Positions 19,790 to 29,721 are shown, counted from the stretch's first letter. The stretch: 64,000 nt of DNA from Rhodovibrio salinarum DSM 9154 (GCF_000515255.1 NZ_KI911559.1:62001-126000); one strand, 5' to 3'. Numbers and translations are program-made. The notes: generated by a model from the sequence alone, not told the origin.

Positions 19790-20773
19790 TCAGGTGTCGG
19801 TTTCGCCGCCGGCCAGCGTGATCACGCCAACGATGATTAGGCCGGTCATCAAAGAGCGCATGCCGGGGCCCGCACCCATGGCGTTCAGCATCGTCACCAT
19901 CAGGTAGAGGAACAGCGCCGCCCCCACGATGCCGGGCACGTTGGAGCGTCCGCCAGCGATCGAGGTGCCGCCGATCACGACAACCGCGATCGAGGAAAGC
20001 AGGTATTCCTCACCCATGTTCAGCGAGGCGCCGCCGGAGAAAGCGGCGAGCAAAGCCCCCGTCAGGCCAGCGAAGACGGCGCAAAGCGTGTAGGCGAGAT
20101 AGCGGGTCACCTCCACGTTGATGCCGGCCAGCCAAGCGGCGCGGGTGTTCTGGCCGATGGCGATAAGACCGCGGCCATAGGGTGTACGTCCCAGCACCAC
20201 CGCCATGATCGCCGCCAACCCGACGGTCAGAACCGCAATCGCCGGGACACCGCCGAGTTGCACCGACATGAACTCGCCCAACCCTTCCGGGGGCTTGATA
20301 CGCAGGCCCCGGCCATAGCTGATCGCCACCGACTGGATCAGGAAGCTGGCCGACAGGGTGGCGATGATCGGCGGGATGCGGAGGATCCGGATCAGCCCAT
20401 AGTTGAAGGTACCCACCGCGACCCCGGAGCCCAGCGCCGCCAGCAGCCCGACCAGGATCATGGCATCGCTGCCGCCCATGACCTTCATCGCAAGCGCGCC
20501 CGACAGCGCCATGTTGGCCGGGATCGACAAGTCGATGTTGCCGGGTCCCAGCGTGATCACGAACATCTGCCCGATGCCCACGATCACGAAGTAGACCGAG
20601 AAGGACATCGCCGCGCTCAACATGTCGCCGGCGCCCTTGCCGTCGGCGACATAGACCGCGATCACCCACATCACGGCCGCGCCGAGGAACGACCAGACCC
20701 ACGGGACCTCGCCCAACTTCTGGCGAAGCTGGTCCATCACGGGGGTGGTGCGGGTCTCGCTTTCCTGCGTCAT
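19790..20773 (-). CDS. Sugar ABC transporter permease (RbsC family), second subunit
   Basis: A 327-residue inner-membrane permease with eight to ten helices and the family stretch GPGNIDLSIPANMALSGALA. The ATG at 20773 is preferred because its ATGA overlap with the preceding permease stop matches the coupling seen elsewhere; a TTG at 20785 would add four residues. With the permease at 20770-21726 it would form a heterodimeric channel. Confidence 0.9.
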   Translation of the reverse strand: MTQESETRTTPVMDQLRQKLGEVPWVWSFLGAAVMWVIAVYVADGKGAGDMLSAAMSFSVYFVIVGIGQMFVITLGPGNIDLSIPANMALSGALAMKVMGGSDAMILVGLLAALGSGVAVGTFNYGLIRILRIPPIIATLSASFLIQSVAISYGRGLRIKPPEGLGEFMSVQLGGVPAIAVLTVGLAAIMAVVLGRTPYGRGLIAIGQNTRAAWLAGINVEVTRYLAYTLCAVFAGLTGALLAAFSGGASLNMGEEYLLSSIAVVVIGGTSIAGGRSNVPGIVGAALFLYLMVTMLNAMGAGPGMRSLMTGLIIVGVITLAGGETDT

Positions 20774-21726
20774 GCCGTTTTCCAACTGGCTGTGCCTTCA
20801 CGACGGGTGATGATCGCGCGCGCCGCCAGCACCAGGATCAGCATCGCGCCCTGCGAGCCGACCTGCCATTCGGAAGGAATCCGCACGAAGGAGAGGAACG
20901 ACACCGCGAGCGTCAGCGTGATCGCGCCAAGCACGGCCCCGATCGGCGACACCCGGCCGCCAACGAATTCCCCGCCGCCAAGGATCACGCCGGCGATCGA
21001 CAGCAACGTATAGCGCAGCGCGATGTTGGCATCCGCCGAAGTGGTGATGCCGACCAGCGACAGGCCGGCCAGCAGGCCGAACAGACCCGCCAGCGTGTAC
21101 ATCGTTGCTTTCGTGCGCAGCAACGACCAGCCCGCGCGCTGTACCGCGCGCGCGTTGCCGCCGGTACCGCGCAGGATCGTTCCGGTCGCCGAGCGCAACA
21201 GGCCGAAATGGACCACCAGGCCCATAACCACCGCCGCCACGATCGGGAACGGCACCCCGGGCGGCTTGAAGCTCATGATCCCCTGCAGCCAGGCTGGCGC
21301 CTCCCCACCCGGCTGCGGCAACAGCATGATCGCCACGCCCGACCAGACGAAGGACATGCCGAGCGTGACCACAATCGCCGGCAGGTTCCGCAGCTGGATC
21401 AGCACGCCCATCGCCGTATAGGCAGCGACACACCCGAGCAGGGCCAAGACGCCCAACAACGGCGCGGAGTTCAGCAGGGTGGCCCCGATGCAGGCCACCA
21501 GACTGACGTACGCGCCGATCCCGAGATCGAGATCGTTGACCGTCAGGATGAACATCTGCGCCAGCGTGGCGAAGGCAATCGGGATCGCCAGGTTCAGCAG
21601 CAGATCAAGGCCGAAATAGCTCATCGTCCGCGGCTGGATCGCGAAGATCGGCAGCAAGACAGCGGCGAGCGCGATCGCCGGCAGCGCCGCGCGCAGAAAA
21701 CGGGGGCTAAGCAGCCGCTCCAGCAT
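20770..21726 (-). CDS. Sugar ABC transporter permease (RbsC family), first subunit
   Basis: A 318-residue membrane protein with the RbsC-type motif LTVNDLDLGIGAYVSLVA and a C-terminal GGGEFVGGRVSPIGAVLGA, which lies in the cytoplasmic loop contacting the ATPase. It starts three bases after the ATPase stop. Together with the next gene it makes a two-gene permease, unlike the single fused permease in the adjacent operon at 27661. Confidence 0.9.
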   Translation of the reverse strand: MLERLLSPRFLRAALPAIALAAVLLPIFAIQPRTMSYFGLDLLLNLAIPIAFATLAQMFILTVNDLDLGIGAYVSLVACIGATLLNSAPLLGVLALLGCVAAYTAMGVLIQLRNLPAIVVTLGMSFVWSGVAIMLLPQPGGEAPAWLQGIMSFKPPGVPFPIVAAVVMGLVVHFGLLRSATGTILRGTGGNARAVQRAGWSLLRTKATMYTLAGLFGLLAGLSLVGITTSADANIALRYTLLSIAGVILGGGEFVGGRVSPIGAVLGAITLTLAVSFLSFVRIPSEWQVGSQGAMLILVLAARAIITRREGTASWKTA

Positions 21727-21729
21727 CGC

Positions 21730-23220
21730 CTAGCCCTCCCCTTCAAATGATGAGTGAATCACTTTTTCTTCCGTGAGCTCGCTGTGCGACAAGCCGGCGA
21801 CCACCCGGTTATTACGGAACACATAGACGTAGTCGCAGTTTTCCAGCTCTTCCATTTCCGTGGTGTACCAGATGAAGGTACGGCCGTTGCCGGCTTCCGA
21901 ACGGATCAGATCGTAGACCTCCAGCTTGGTGCCAAAGTCGACGCCGCGCATGGGATCGTCCATCAAGACGATCTCGGCGTCAGACCCGAAGGCGCGGGCG
22001 AACAGCGCTTTCTGCTGGTTGCCCCCGGACAACGAAAGGATGCCGTTGTCCACGCTCGGCGTGCGGATGCCCATGCGCGTGCGCCAAGACTCCGCCAGTT
22101 CGCGTTCCTTAGCGGTGCGGATCAGTGGACCGCGGCGCAATTGCCCCAGCGAGCGGATCGAGATGTTCTTCAGGATCGACCAGCGCGGGAAAATGCCGTC
22201 GCTCTGGCGGTCGCCGGCCACCAGCGCACAGCTCTGCATCACGCGCGTGTGCTTGGTCTTACCCCGCGCACGCTTGCCGGCCTGAAACACTTGCAACAGC
22301 AGGTCGGTTTGCCCGTGCCCGGCCAGCCCGGCCAAGCCAATGATCTCGCCCCGATGCGCCGTCACCGCCTGGTCGTCCTGTTGCGTGGGCGGGCGGGCTT
22401 CCACAGCCACCGGCGTATCCGCGCGGACATGCTCACTGCTTTGGCGCACGGCAGCACCTTGTTGGGCCTCCGCCACGTTGCCCATAGCGGCGACCAGTCC
22501 GTCGCGCGACATCTCGGCGGCAGGACTGTTCGCAACCACCTGGCCGTCCCGCATCACCGCGACACGGTCCGAGTAGCCGAGAATCTCGCCCAGCAAATGG
22601 GAAATCAGGACGCAACTCTTGCCGGCGTCGACGAAGGTCCGCACAAAATCCAGCAGTTGCCGTGCCGACACGGCATCGAGCGAGGAGGTCGGCTCGTCCA
22701 GGATGATCAGTTCCAGGCGCTCTTCATCCGTTTGTGTGAAGGCGCGGGCGATCTCGACCATCTGACGCTGCCCGATCGACAGGTCGCCGACCACGTCGTC
22801 GCCCTTTACGCCATGACCGGGAAAGATCTCGTCGAGCTTGTCGACGATCAGGCGGCTGGCGCGCCGACGCCAGCCCCACCCCTTGATTCCGGCATGCGCC
22901 ACGCGGGCGTTCTCCGCAACCGTCAGGTTGGGACACAGCGACAGTTCCTGGAAGATGCAGCGCACGCCGCGATCCTGCGCCGACGAAACCGCCCAGGATG
23001 CGGTCTCGTCGGCGCCGCGGATCGCGATCGCGCCACGGTCGGGAGCCAGCGTGCCGGCCAGCACGTGCATCAGGGTGGATTTGCCAGCGCCGTTGTGGCC
23101 CACCAGCCCGAGACACTCACCTGCCGCCACCGTCAGATCGACTTGTTGCAGCGCCCGTACAGCCCCGAAACTTTTGTCGATTCCACGTAGCTCGACGACA
23201 TCATTCGTCGGCTCGCGCAT
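21730..23220 (-). CDS. Sugar ABC transporter ATP-binding protein (RbsA/MglA type)
   Basis: A 496-residue protein with two ABC domains in tandem. The first has Walker [10 protein letters not shown] (about 42-50), the signature [15 protein letters not shown] and Walker [13 protein letters not shown]. The second has a degenerate Walker A (GLAGHGQT), as is normal in this family, and [15 protein letters not shown]. It powers uptake through the two permeases encoded just downstream. There are 38 bases between the binding-protein stop and its ATG. Confidence 0.93.
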   Translation of the reverse strand: MREPTNDVVELRGIDKSFGAVRALQQVDLTVAAGECLGLVGHNGAGKSTLMHVLAGTLAPDRGAIAIRGADETASWAVSSAQDRGVRCIFQELSLCPNLTVAENARVAHAGIKGWGWRRRASRLIVDKLDEIFPGHGVKGDDVVGDLSIGQRQMVEIARAFTQTDEERLELIILDEPTSSLDAVSARQLLDFVRTFVDAGKSCVLISHLLGEILGYSDRVAVMRDGQVVANSPAAEMSRDGLVAAMGNVAEAQQGAAVRQSSEHVRADTPVAVEARPPTQQDDQAVTAHRGEIIGLAGLAGHGQTDLLLQVFQAGKRARGKTKHTRVMQSCALVAGDRQSDGIFPRWSILKNISIRSLGQLRRGPLIRTAKERELAESWRTRMGIRTPSVDNGILSLSGGNQQKALFARAFGSDAEIVLMDDPMRGVDFGTKLEVYDLIRSEAGNGRTFIWYTTEMEELENCDYVYVFRNNRVVAGLSHSELTEEKVIHSSFEGEG

Positions 23221-23258
23221 GCTTGCCTCCCGACGTGCAGTCCCGACCGACGGCCGGC

Positions 23259-24290
23259 TCAGTTCGACTTCGCTTGTTGGATGAAGTCGATCACTTCCTG
23301 TTTCGAGTAGGTCTTGTTGGTGACGCTGCCTTCCTGCGTCTGCTCCAGCCGCTTCTCCAGGTTATCCTGGTTCACGGTCAGCATCGGCAGGGTCATCTGC
23401 TTGGGGACCTCGCGGCCGGCCAGGATTTGCTGCGCGACCCAGAACGCGAAGGTCGACGAGCCGGGCGAGATCGACACCGACATCGTCTCGTACTGGTTGG
23501 CGTCCTTTTGCTGCTTCCACCAGGTCAACTCGTCATGGCGGTTGCCCATGATGATGATCGGAAGATCCCGCCCGGCGGACTTGAACGCCTGCGCGGCGCC
23601 GTAGCCATCACCGCCCTGGGTGACGACCGCATCGACCTCGGGCAACGTCGGCAGGATGCCCGCAACCTCCTTCTGCGCCACGCTCTGGGTCCAATCGCCG
23701 TGGACCGAACCGACGATCTCGAACCGCGGGACCGCCTCGACCCCGGCGGCGATGCCCGCGTGGATGTTCTCATCGACCGACGTCCCCGACAGCCCGCGAA
23801 TCTCCAGCAGGTTGGCCGAGCCCTCGAGACGGTCGGCCAGATACTCGACCTGCCTCTCGCCCATGCCCTTGAAGTCCACCTCGATCCGGTAGGCGCACGG
23901 TTCGGTCACCACGGCATCGAACGACACCACCACGATGCCCTGCTCGCAGGCCTGGCGTACCGTGCCGTTCAGTGCGGTCGGCGATGCGGCGTCGATGACG
24001 ATCGCGTCGTAGCCCTGCAGGATCAGGTTCTGTAGCTGCTGGGCTTGCTCGGTCGCCTGGTTCTCCGCAGTCGTGAAACTCGGCGCTTCCTGGACAACGC
24101 CGGCGCTGACCGCCTCGTCGGCGTTCTCCTCCCAGCTCTTCAGCATCGCCTGACGCCAGGAGTTACCGGCGTAATTGTTGGACAGCGCAATCCGCATGTC
24201 CGAGGTATCCTGCAAATCCTCGGCGCTGGCGGGACCGGCGAGCGTGACAAGCCCGACAGCCACGACGGGGACGATCGTCTTCAAATTCAT
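23259..24290 (-). CDS. Sugar ABC transporter substrate-binding protein (RbsB type)
   Basis: A 343-residue periplasmic binding protein with a signal peptide (1-23, ending ASA) and a type I sugar-binding fold ([46 protein letters not shown]). It is the first gene of a seven-gene leftward operon (binding protein, ATPase, two permeases, lactonase, two dehydrogenases). A good ribosome site (AGGGAGGTAGG) precedes the ATG. The sugar is unknown. Confidence 0.92.
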   Translation of the reverse strand: MNLKTIVPVVAVGLVTLAGPASAEDLQDTSDMRIALSNNYAGNSWRQAMLKSWEENADEAVSAGVVQEAPSFTTAENQATEQAQQLQNLILQGYDAIVIDAASPTALNGTVRQACEQGIVVVSFDAVVTEPCAYRIEVDFKGMGERQVEYLADRLEGSANLLEIRGLSGTSVDENIHAGIAAGVEAVPRFEIVGSVHGDWTQSVAQKEVAGILPTLPEVDAVVTQGGDGYGAAQAFKSAGRDLPIIIMGNRHDELTWWKQQKDANQYETMSVSISPGSSTFAFWVAQQILAGREVPKQMTLPMLTVNQDNLEKRLEQTQEGSVTNKTYSKQEVIDFIQQAKSN

Positions 24291-24417
24291 GGTGCCTACC
24301 TCCCTTGTTGCGAAACGGGTCTACGACCCATGCCGTCAGTTCGGTCGCCGCGTACCGGCGACACTCTAACGGTCGTTGATCTTTGATATTGAGGGGATCG
24401 GTGCGGAACGGCCCTCT

Positions 24418-24693
24418 CTATCGTCTGGCGCGCCGAGAGCTATGGCCGCCCCAGGAGATCGGCGTACCAAACCTTCGGGCGGTCGCGTTCGGCGTCGCGG
24501 TGGAGACAATCATCTGACGAAAGCCGAAGCGCGCCCCAGCGGCGCGCGGCCTCAAAGCAGCGCCCAGAAACCAGCCTTCGATGTCTGGATCACGCATGCT
24601 GAAACCGGCCGGAGCCGCGCGTTCCGGCGGATCAGTCATGTGCCCGCGAACACTGCCAAGCGGGTAGTCGCGGAACGCCCCCGTCTGCGTCAC
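24418..24693 (-). CDS. Possible small protein in the operon leader (unknown)
   Basis: A 91-codon frame that would start at a GTG with GGGGAG six bases upstream and end 127 bases before the binding-protein gene. The product is arginine- and proline-rich, matches no family I recognise, and could simply be a random open frame in GC-rich DNA. It is listed because it sits in an unusually long leader directly downstream of the predicted promoter and has a good ribosome site. Confidence 0.25.
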   Translation of the reverse strand: MTQTGAFRDYPLGSVRGHMTDPPERAAPAGFSMRDPDIEGWFLGAALRPRAAGARFGFRQMIVSTATPNATARRFGTPISWGGHSSRRARR

Positions 24694-24765
24694 GTTTGTC
24701 TCCCCGAAAGCGCATCGACAACGCTCTGTTCTCCAGCCCGTTATGGCCCGGGCTTTAGTCGTATT

Positions 24766-24794
24766 ATTATATACCTGTATGGTACCTTGTCCTT
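24766..24794 (-). promoter_or_regulatory. Leftward promoter with ATACAGGTAT operator motif
   Basis: On the minus strand a TATAAT hexamer (plus 24766-24771) lies 17 bases from AAGGAC (plus 24789-24794), a weak -35 match. The motif ATACAGGTAT (plus-strand ATACCTGTAT, 24771-24780) fills the spacer. Its placement between the promoter hexamers matches the TRAP promoter at 12666-12692, suggesting the same repressor. Confidence 0.45.
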
Positions 24795-24917
24795 AACCAC
24801 AAGGCCGGTCAACCACTCTTTGAGACTCCGCGCCCCACCATCCGTCGGCGCAGCGTTTTACGCAACGCGCACGTAGGGGCGTGCAAGCGCCCGGCCACGA
24901 CCGGGCGCTTGCCCCGT

Positions 24918-25850
24918 TTAGAACCCGACGTTGTCCTTACCTTTCAGTTGCAACATCTCGCGGGCCTCGTCCGGTGTCGCAACCTCGAGCGACATGCCCT
25001 CGATGATCTGCCGAACCTTGCGGACCTGCTGCGCATTGCTCTCGGCCAACTGGCCGGGAGCGATGTAGAGCGAGTCCTCAAGACCGACCCGCACGTTACC
25101 GCCGGAGGCCAGCGCGATCGACGCAAACGGCATCTGGTTGCGCCCCGCCCCCAAGACCGACCACTGGTAATCCTGCCCGAACAGGCGGTCGGCCGTGCGG
25201 CGCATGTGCTGCAGATCCTCCGGGTGGGCGCCGATCCCGCCCAGAATGCCGAACACGCTCTGAACAAAGAGCGGCGTCTTGATCAGGCCCGCGTCAAGGC
25301 AGTAGCGCAGGTTGTAGAGGTGCCCGATATCGTAGCATTCGCATTCGAAGCGGGTGTTGTTCTCCGCGCAGGTCGTCAGGATCTGGCGGATGTCGTTGAA
25401 GGTGTTCTTGAAGACCAGGTCCCAGCTGTTCTCCAGGTGCTGGCGTTCCCAGTCGTGTTCGAACTGCTGGAACTTTTCCAGCATCGGAAACAGGCCGAAA
25501 TTGATCGACCCCATGTTGAGCGAGGCGACCTCGGGCTTGAACTCGACCGCCGGGCGCATCCGCTCCTCGACCGGCATATGCGGACTGCCGCCGGTGGTAA
25601 TGTTGATCACCGCGTCGGTGCCCGCCTTCACCTTCGGCAGGAAGCGGGCGAACATGTCCGGGTCCTGGGTCGGACGACCGGTCTCCGGATCGCGCGCATG
25701 CAAGTGCAGGATCGAGGCCCCGGCTTCCGCCGCCCCGAGGGCGGCATCCGCGATCTCCTCTGGCGTGACCGGGAGGTAGGGCGACATGGAAGGCGTATGA
25801 ATCGCCCCTGTGACCGCGCAGGTGATAATGACTTTGCGAGACCGCGCCAT
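24918..25850 (-). CDS. BKACE family beta-keto acid cleavage enzyme (DUF849)
   Basis: A 310-residue zinc enzyme of the 3-keto-5-aminohexanoate cleavage family. It condenses a beta-keto acid with acetyl-CoA to give acetoacetate and a shortened acyl-CoA. Zinc ligands H49 and H51 lie in LHLHARDPETG; GGSPHMPVEERM (88-99) and GGNVRVGLEDSLY (E258) are family motifs. It is the last gene of the LacI-headed operon, 19 bases after a 3-hydroxyacid dehydrogenase. BKACE members cleave 2-deoxy-3-ketoribonate in the oxidative deoxyribose route, which fits the lactonase and dehydrogenases encoded upstream; the substrate here is inferred. Confidence 0.9.
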   Translation of the reverse strand: MARSRKVIITCAVTGAIHTPSMSPYLPVTPEEIADAALGAAEAGASILHLHARDPETGRPTQDPDMFARFLPKVKAGTDAVINITTGGSPHMPVEERMRPAVEFKPEVASLNMGSINFGLFPMLEKFQQFEHDWERQHLENSWDLVFKNTFNDIRQILTTCAENNTRFECECYDIGHLYNLRYCLDAGLIKTPLFVQSVFGILGGIGAHPEDLQHMRRTADRLFGQDYQWSVLGAGRNQMPFASIALASGGNVRVGLEDSLYIAPGQLAESNAQQVRKVRQIIEGMSLEVATPDEAREMLQLKGKDNVGF

Positions 25851-25869
25851 TGTTGAAGCTCCTCTTAAA

Positions 25870-26832
25870 CTAATTGCTGCTGTCGTCGGACTGCGCCTGC
25901 TTGTGCGCGGCCAGCGCCATCAGGCGCCGATCACGCCAGGCCTGTCGCGCCGTCAACGCGTCGCCGGCAAGGTGTTGCCGTCGCTCGGCTTCCAGTTGCT
26001 GGACTGTGGAGTGCTGCCAGGGACGCGGATCGGCTTGTTCCTGCCCCAGCGTCTCGTAAAGCGGCCCGTAGCGGGCGGCGTAATCGGCTAGCCCGCCAGG
26101 CGCATTCAGATCGATCGTCTCGAACGGGCCCATGAACGACCAGCGCAGACCGAGGCCGTATTTCATCGTCCGGTCGATATCCTCGGCCGAGGCGTAGCCA
26201 TCCTCGAACAGACGCAACGCTTCGTTCAGCACCGCGCCCTGGAGCCGGTTGAGCAGGAAACCGCGTACCTCCCGACGGACCACGACCGGGGCCTGCCCAG
26301 CCTGTTCCAGCAACGTGCGGGTCCGCGCCACCGCCTCCGGATCGGTCGTCGGCGCCGGGCAGATCTCGACCAACGGCACCAGATAGGGCGGATTGACCGG
26401 GTGCGCGACGAGACAGCGGGCGGCGCCAGCCAAGTCACCCGTGAATGTGCTGGCAACGATGCCGGAGGTTGAACTCGCGAGAATGGCGTCGGCGGGCGCC
26501 AGGCGATCCAATGCCGCGAACAGCGTGCGCTTGATGCTCAGCTCTTCCGGCACGCACTCCTGAACGTACACGGCATCGCCCACCGCCGCCGCGAGGTCAT
26601 CTTGCAGCGTAACCCTCTCGCAGACGGCATCAGGATCAGGGATGAGCGTATAGCGCGCCAACGCACGCGTCGTTTCCGCGATCCAGTCTTTTGCCGCCTT
26701 CAACGCCTGCGCGTCGGCGTCAAAAAGCGTGACCTTGAAGCCGGCGCGGGCGAACACGATCGCCCAGGAGCGTCCGATCAGACCCGCGCCGACGACGGCG
26801 ATCCGAGGCTCAGCCTCGGTCTCCCCGGCCAT
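25870..26832 (-). CDS. 3-hydroxyacyl-CoA dehydrogenase family, L-gulonate 3-dehydrogenase-like
   Basis: A 320-residue enzyme related to lambda-crystallin/L-gulonate 3-dehydrogenase. GAGLIG (15-20) binds NAD; S124, H144 in AHPVNPPYLVPLVEI, E156 and N195 form the active site; ETIDLNAPGG (238-247) is typical of this group. It would oxidise the 3-hydroxyl of an aldonic or hydroxy acid to a 3-keto acid, exactly the substrate class of the BKACE enzyme encoded next. The ATG at 26832 lies two bases after the SDR stop; a longer frame upstream overlaps the SDR and is rejected. Confidence 0.88.
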   Translation of the reverse strand: MAGETEAEPRIAVVGAGLIGRSWAIVFARAGFKVTLFDADAQALKAAKDWIAETTRALARYTLIPDPDAVCERVTLQDDLAAAVGDAVYVQECVPEELSIKRTLFAALDRLAPADAILASSTSGIVASTFTGDLAGAARCLVAHPVNPPYLVPLVEICPAPTTDPEAVARTRTLLEQAGQAPVVVRREVRGFLLNRLQGAVLNEALRLFEDGYASAEDIDRTMKYGLGLRWSFMGPFETIDLNAPGGLADYAARYGPLYETLGQEQADPRPWQHSTVQQLEAERRQHLAGDALTARQAWRDRRLMALAAHKQAQSDDSSN

Positions 26833-26834
26833 CG

Positions 26835-27623
26835 CTAAAGCGTCTCGACGTTGGCGCAGACACTGATCGGCTGTCCGGAGATGTTGCGCCCGTGGCGGGA
26901 ACAGAGAAACAGCGCCATGTCGGCCACGTCCTGGGCGCTGACCATGCGACGCAGGGACGCCTTGTCGCGGTATTGCTGCTTCATCTCCTCGAAGGACACG
27001 CCGACCGTCTGCGCGCGGTCGGCGATGACCCGGTCGATCCGCGGCCCTTCGACGATGCCGGGCAGAAGCGCGTTGACCCTGACGCCATCGGGGCCGAGTT
27101 CCTTCGCCAGGCTGGCGGTCATCCCGACGACGCCCCACTTGGTCGCGGCGTAGGGCAGCCGGTAGGCATAGCCGAGACGGCCCGCGACCGACGCGATGTT
27201 GATCATCGCCCCGTCGCCGGTCGCCCGGAGCAGCGGCGCGGCCCGGCGGGCGCAGTTGAACTGCCCGCTCATATTGATATCCACCGTCTGGTCCCAGGCG
27301 TCCGGATCGATCTGGTCGACGCCGGCCGTCGGTCCGGCAATCCCCGCGTTGTTCACCAACACGTCGAGCCCGCCGAACCGCTCGGCCAGATCGGCGAACA
27401 GCGCATCGATCTGCGCGCGATCGGACACATCAGCCTGCGTGGCACTGGCGTTCGGGTGGCTGTCATCGAATTCCGCAACCGCGGCCGCGTCCACGTCGCA
27501 GGCATGCACACGTGCACCGTGCGCAAGGAAGGTATCGGCAATCACGCGCCCGATGCCGGCCGCCCCGGCGGTGACCAAGACCCGCAACCCGTCCGGAACG
27601 CCTTCGAGAAACTTCTCGGCCAT
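26835..27623 (-). CDS. SDR-family dehydrogenase (sugar or aldonate dehydrogenase, putative)
   Basis: A 262-residue short-chain dehydrogenase with TAGAAGIG (18-25; the usual second glycine is alanine), NNAG (91-94), S145, Y158 and K162. It could oxidise the imported aldose to a lactone, or the aldonate at C3. Both steps occur in the oxidative deoxyribose pathway, where an SDR serves as deoxyribonate 3-dehydrogenase. The ATG at 27623 is chosen over a longer frame that would begin inside the permease gene. Confidence 0.88.
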   Translation of the reverse strand: MAEKFLEGVPDGLRVLVTAGAAGIGRVIADTFLAHGARVHACDVDAAAVAEFDDSHPNASATQADVSDRAQIDALFADLAERFGGLDVLVNNAGIAGPTAGVDQIDPDAWDQTVDINMSGQFNCARRAAPLLRATGDGAMINIASVAGRLGYAYRLPYAATKWGVVGMTASLAKELGPDGVRVNALLPGIVEGPRIDRVIADRAQTVGVSFEEMKQQYRDKASLRRMVSAQDVADMALFLCSRHGRNISGQPISVCANVETL

Positions 27624-27660
27624 CGTCACTCCCCACTTTTCTGTCGATTTGTTTGAACCG

Positions 27661-29721
27661 TCATGCGGTGCGCTCACGCAGCGCCAGGATCGCGCCCAGT
27701 ACGACGAGGCCGTAGATGATGCTGCGCACCGCATCGGGCAGCATCGTGCCGGTCAGCGCCGTAGCCAACGCGGTCAGGACCAATGCACCGCCGAAAATGC
27801 CAAGATAATGGCCACGCCCGCCGGTGATCAGCGTGCCGCCGACCACCACCACCGCGATGGAGGGCAATAGATAAGAATCGCCCATACCGTTGAAGGCCTG
27901 CCCGTTGAACCCGGTCAGCAGCACGCCGGCCAATCCGGAACAGAAGCCGCTGAGCATGTAGACGCTCAACAGCGTCGCGCCCACGCCAACGCCGGACAGA
28001 CGCGCCACGCGCTGACTGTTGCCAACGGCGAAGACCCGCCTGCCGAAAGTCGTGCGCGTCAGCAGGAGTGTCGCGACGATCACGAAGGCGACCAGGGCAT
28101 AGACCACCGGGGCAAAGCCGAACAGGTTGCCGGTCATGAACTCCTGCAGCGCCGGTGGCGCCCACCCTTTCGGGGTGCCGTCGGTGTAGACCAGCGACAG
28201 ACCCTGAACGATGCCGTTCATCGCGAGCGTCACGACGATCGGGGACAGGCCGAGGAAAACGACGCCAAGCCCGTTGGCGAGGCCGATCAGCGTACCGACC
28301 GCCAGCACCAGCGGGATCGCCCAACTCGCCGCCACATCCGATCCCCCGGCCAGCCCGGTCAAGAGCACGCCGCAGAAGGTCAGCGTCCAGGGGATCGACA
28401 GGTCGAGGCCGCCGGTCAGCACAACCGTGCCCTGACCCAGACCGAGGATCGCCAGGAAGGTCGTCAGGACCAAAAGCGAGTTGATGTAGTTCAGGCTCCC
28501 GATCGGCGCACCGGCCAGGATCGCGGCGGCCGCCAGCACCAGCGCCAGCGCGACATAGGACGGCACGACGAACCGAAGGGTGGCCTTGTGCCGCGCGATC
28601 CAATCGTGCAGCGGCCGACCGCTCAGCCCGTCATCCGCCCGCACGGCCGGCAGCTTTCCGAACCCGGCATGGCGTGCCTGTTGCTGCGGCCGCGTGCCCT
28701 GCCGCAGCGCCCCGAGGCGCCGCCCGGCAAAGCGCAGGTAGCTGCTGAGCGCCGAACCCCGGCCAAGCGAACTGCCGAGCACGGCCAGGATCAGGATCGC
28801 CCCTTCGGCAATCGTGCTGTAGTAGGCCGACACGTTCAGCACCAGCAGGATGTTGACCGTCATCATCAGCGTGTAGGCCCCGAAAACGGTTCCCACACAG
28901 CCGCCGCGCCCACCGCCCAGGCGTGTGCCGCCCAGCACCACGGCCGCAAAGATCTGCAGCAGAAGCGGTTGGCCGATCAACGGATCGCCGGCACCGGTCT
29001 GGGCCGTGGTGAAAATGCCGGCGGCGGCATAGAAAAGACCGGCGACAAAGAACGCACGAAAGCGGCTGCGGGCGATCGAAATGCCGTTCGCTTGCGCCGC
29101 GTCCGGGTCGCTACCGACGGCATACAGGCCCGTGCCCAGCCGGCTGTTACGCAGCAGCAGCCACGCAGCGACCCCCAATGCCACCAGCACCACGGGCATG
29201 GGCAGCACACCAGGAATGGCGGAGCCGGACAACGCGGTCACGAACCCGTAGGGCACGCTGCCGCCCGGTTGGTCGAGCACGAGCAGGGTGATGCCCTGCA
29301 CGATGAACATCGTCGCCAGCGTGACCACGATCGCCGGCAGCCGCATGAAGCCGGCGAAAAAGCCGTTCACCGCGCCAACGGCACCGCCCGCCGCAAGGGC
29401 GATCACGCACCACAGCACCTGCGAGCCGAGGCTGTCGCCCATGTGCGTCGCGAGCAGGACGTTGACCAGTGAGATCACCGCCCCGGCCGACAGGTCGAAA
29501 CCGCCAACCAGGATCACGATCGTCTCACCGATGGCCGCCAACGCCAGGGTGGCGCCGCCAGAGGCGAGGAAGCTGAACTCGAAGTAGGACATCGGTCCAG
29601 CCGAGACCGCGCGTAGGACGACGAAGATCGTCAGGAACGCCAGGAAGGCAACGATGGTCGGTTGATTGCGCGCCCACAGGAAGCGCGCGTCATCAACAGG
29701 ACGGAAGGTGCGCGCGGCCAT
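27661..29721 (-). CDS. Fused double permease of a sugar ABC importer (RbsC-RbsC)
   Basis: A 686-residue membrane protein made of two complete RbsC-type permeases in one chain. The N-terminal half (about 1-330) has VGGFDLSAGAVISLVNVLL and GGTRLGGGRGGCVGTVFGA; the C-terminal half (about 385-686) has TGGLDLSIPWTLTFCGVLL and GGTLITGGRGHYLGIFGGA. A hydrophilic linker rich in R and Q (RPQQQARHAGFGKL) joins them. RbsC permeases are normally single and dimerise, so this would be a covalent dimer. Its ATG overlaps the ATPase stop by one base. Confidence 0.9.
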   Translation of the reverse strand: MAARTFRPVDDARFLWARNQPTIVAFLAFLTIFVVLRAVSAGPMSYFEFSFLASGGATLALAAIGETIVILVGGFDLSAGAVISLVNVLLATHMGDSLGSQVLWCVIALAAGGAVGAVNGFFAGFMRLPAIVVTLATMFIVQGITLLVLDQPGGSVPYGFVTALSGSAIPGVLPMPVVLVALGVAAWLLLRNSRLGTGLYAVGSDPDAAQANGISIARSRFRAFFVAGLFYAAAGIFTTAQTGAGDPLIGQPLLLQIFAAVVLGGTRLGGGRGGCVGTVFGAYTLMMTVNILLVLNVSAYYSTIAEGAILILAVLGSSLGRGSALSSYLRFAGRRLGALRQGTRPQQQARHAGFGKLPAVRADDGLSGRPLHDWIARHKATLRFVVPSYVALALVLAAAAILAGAPIGSLNYINSLLVLTTFLAILGLGQGTVVLTGGLDLSIPWTLTFCGVLLTGLAGGSDVAASWAIPLVLAVGTLIGLANGLGVVFLGLSPIVVTLAMNGIVQGLSLVYTDGTPKGWAPPALQEFMTGNLFGFAPVVYALVAFVIVATLLLTRTTFGRRVFAVGNSQRVARLSGVGVGATLLSVYMLSGFCSGLAGVLLTGFNGQAFNGMGDSYLLPSIAVVVVGGTLITGGRGHYLGIFGGALVLTALATALTGTMLPDAVRSIIYGLVVLGAILALRERTA

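Larger units (their letters stand above)
24291..24917. other. 627-base leader and control region of the importer operon
   Basis: The spacer between the importer operon and the BKACE gene holds a likely leftward promoter near 24766-24794 with an embedded operator motif. That places the start of transcription about 460 bases before the binding-protein gene. A possible small open frame (24418-24693) occupies part of the leader. Nothing else was recognised. Confidence 0.5.
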
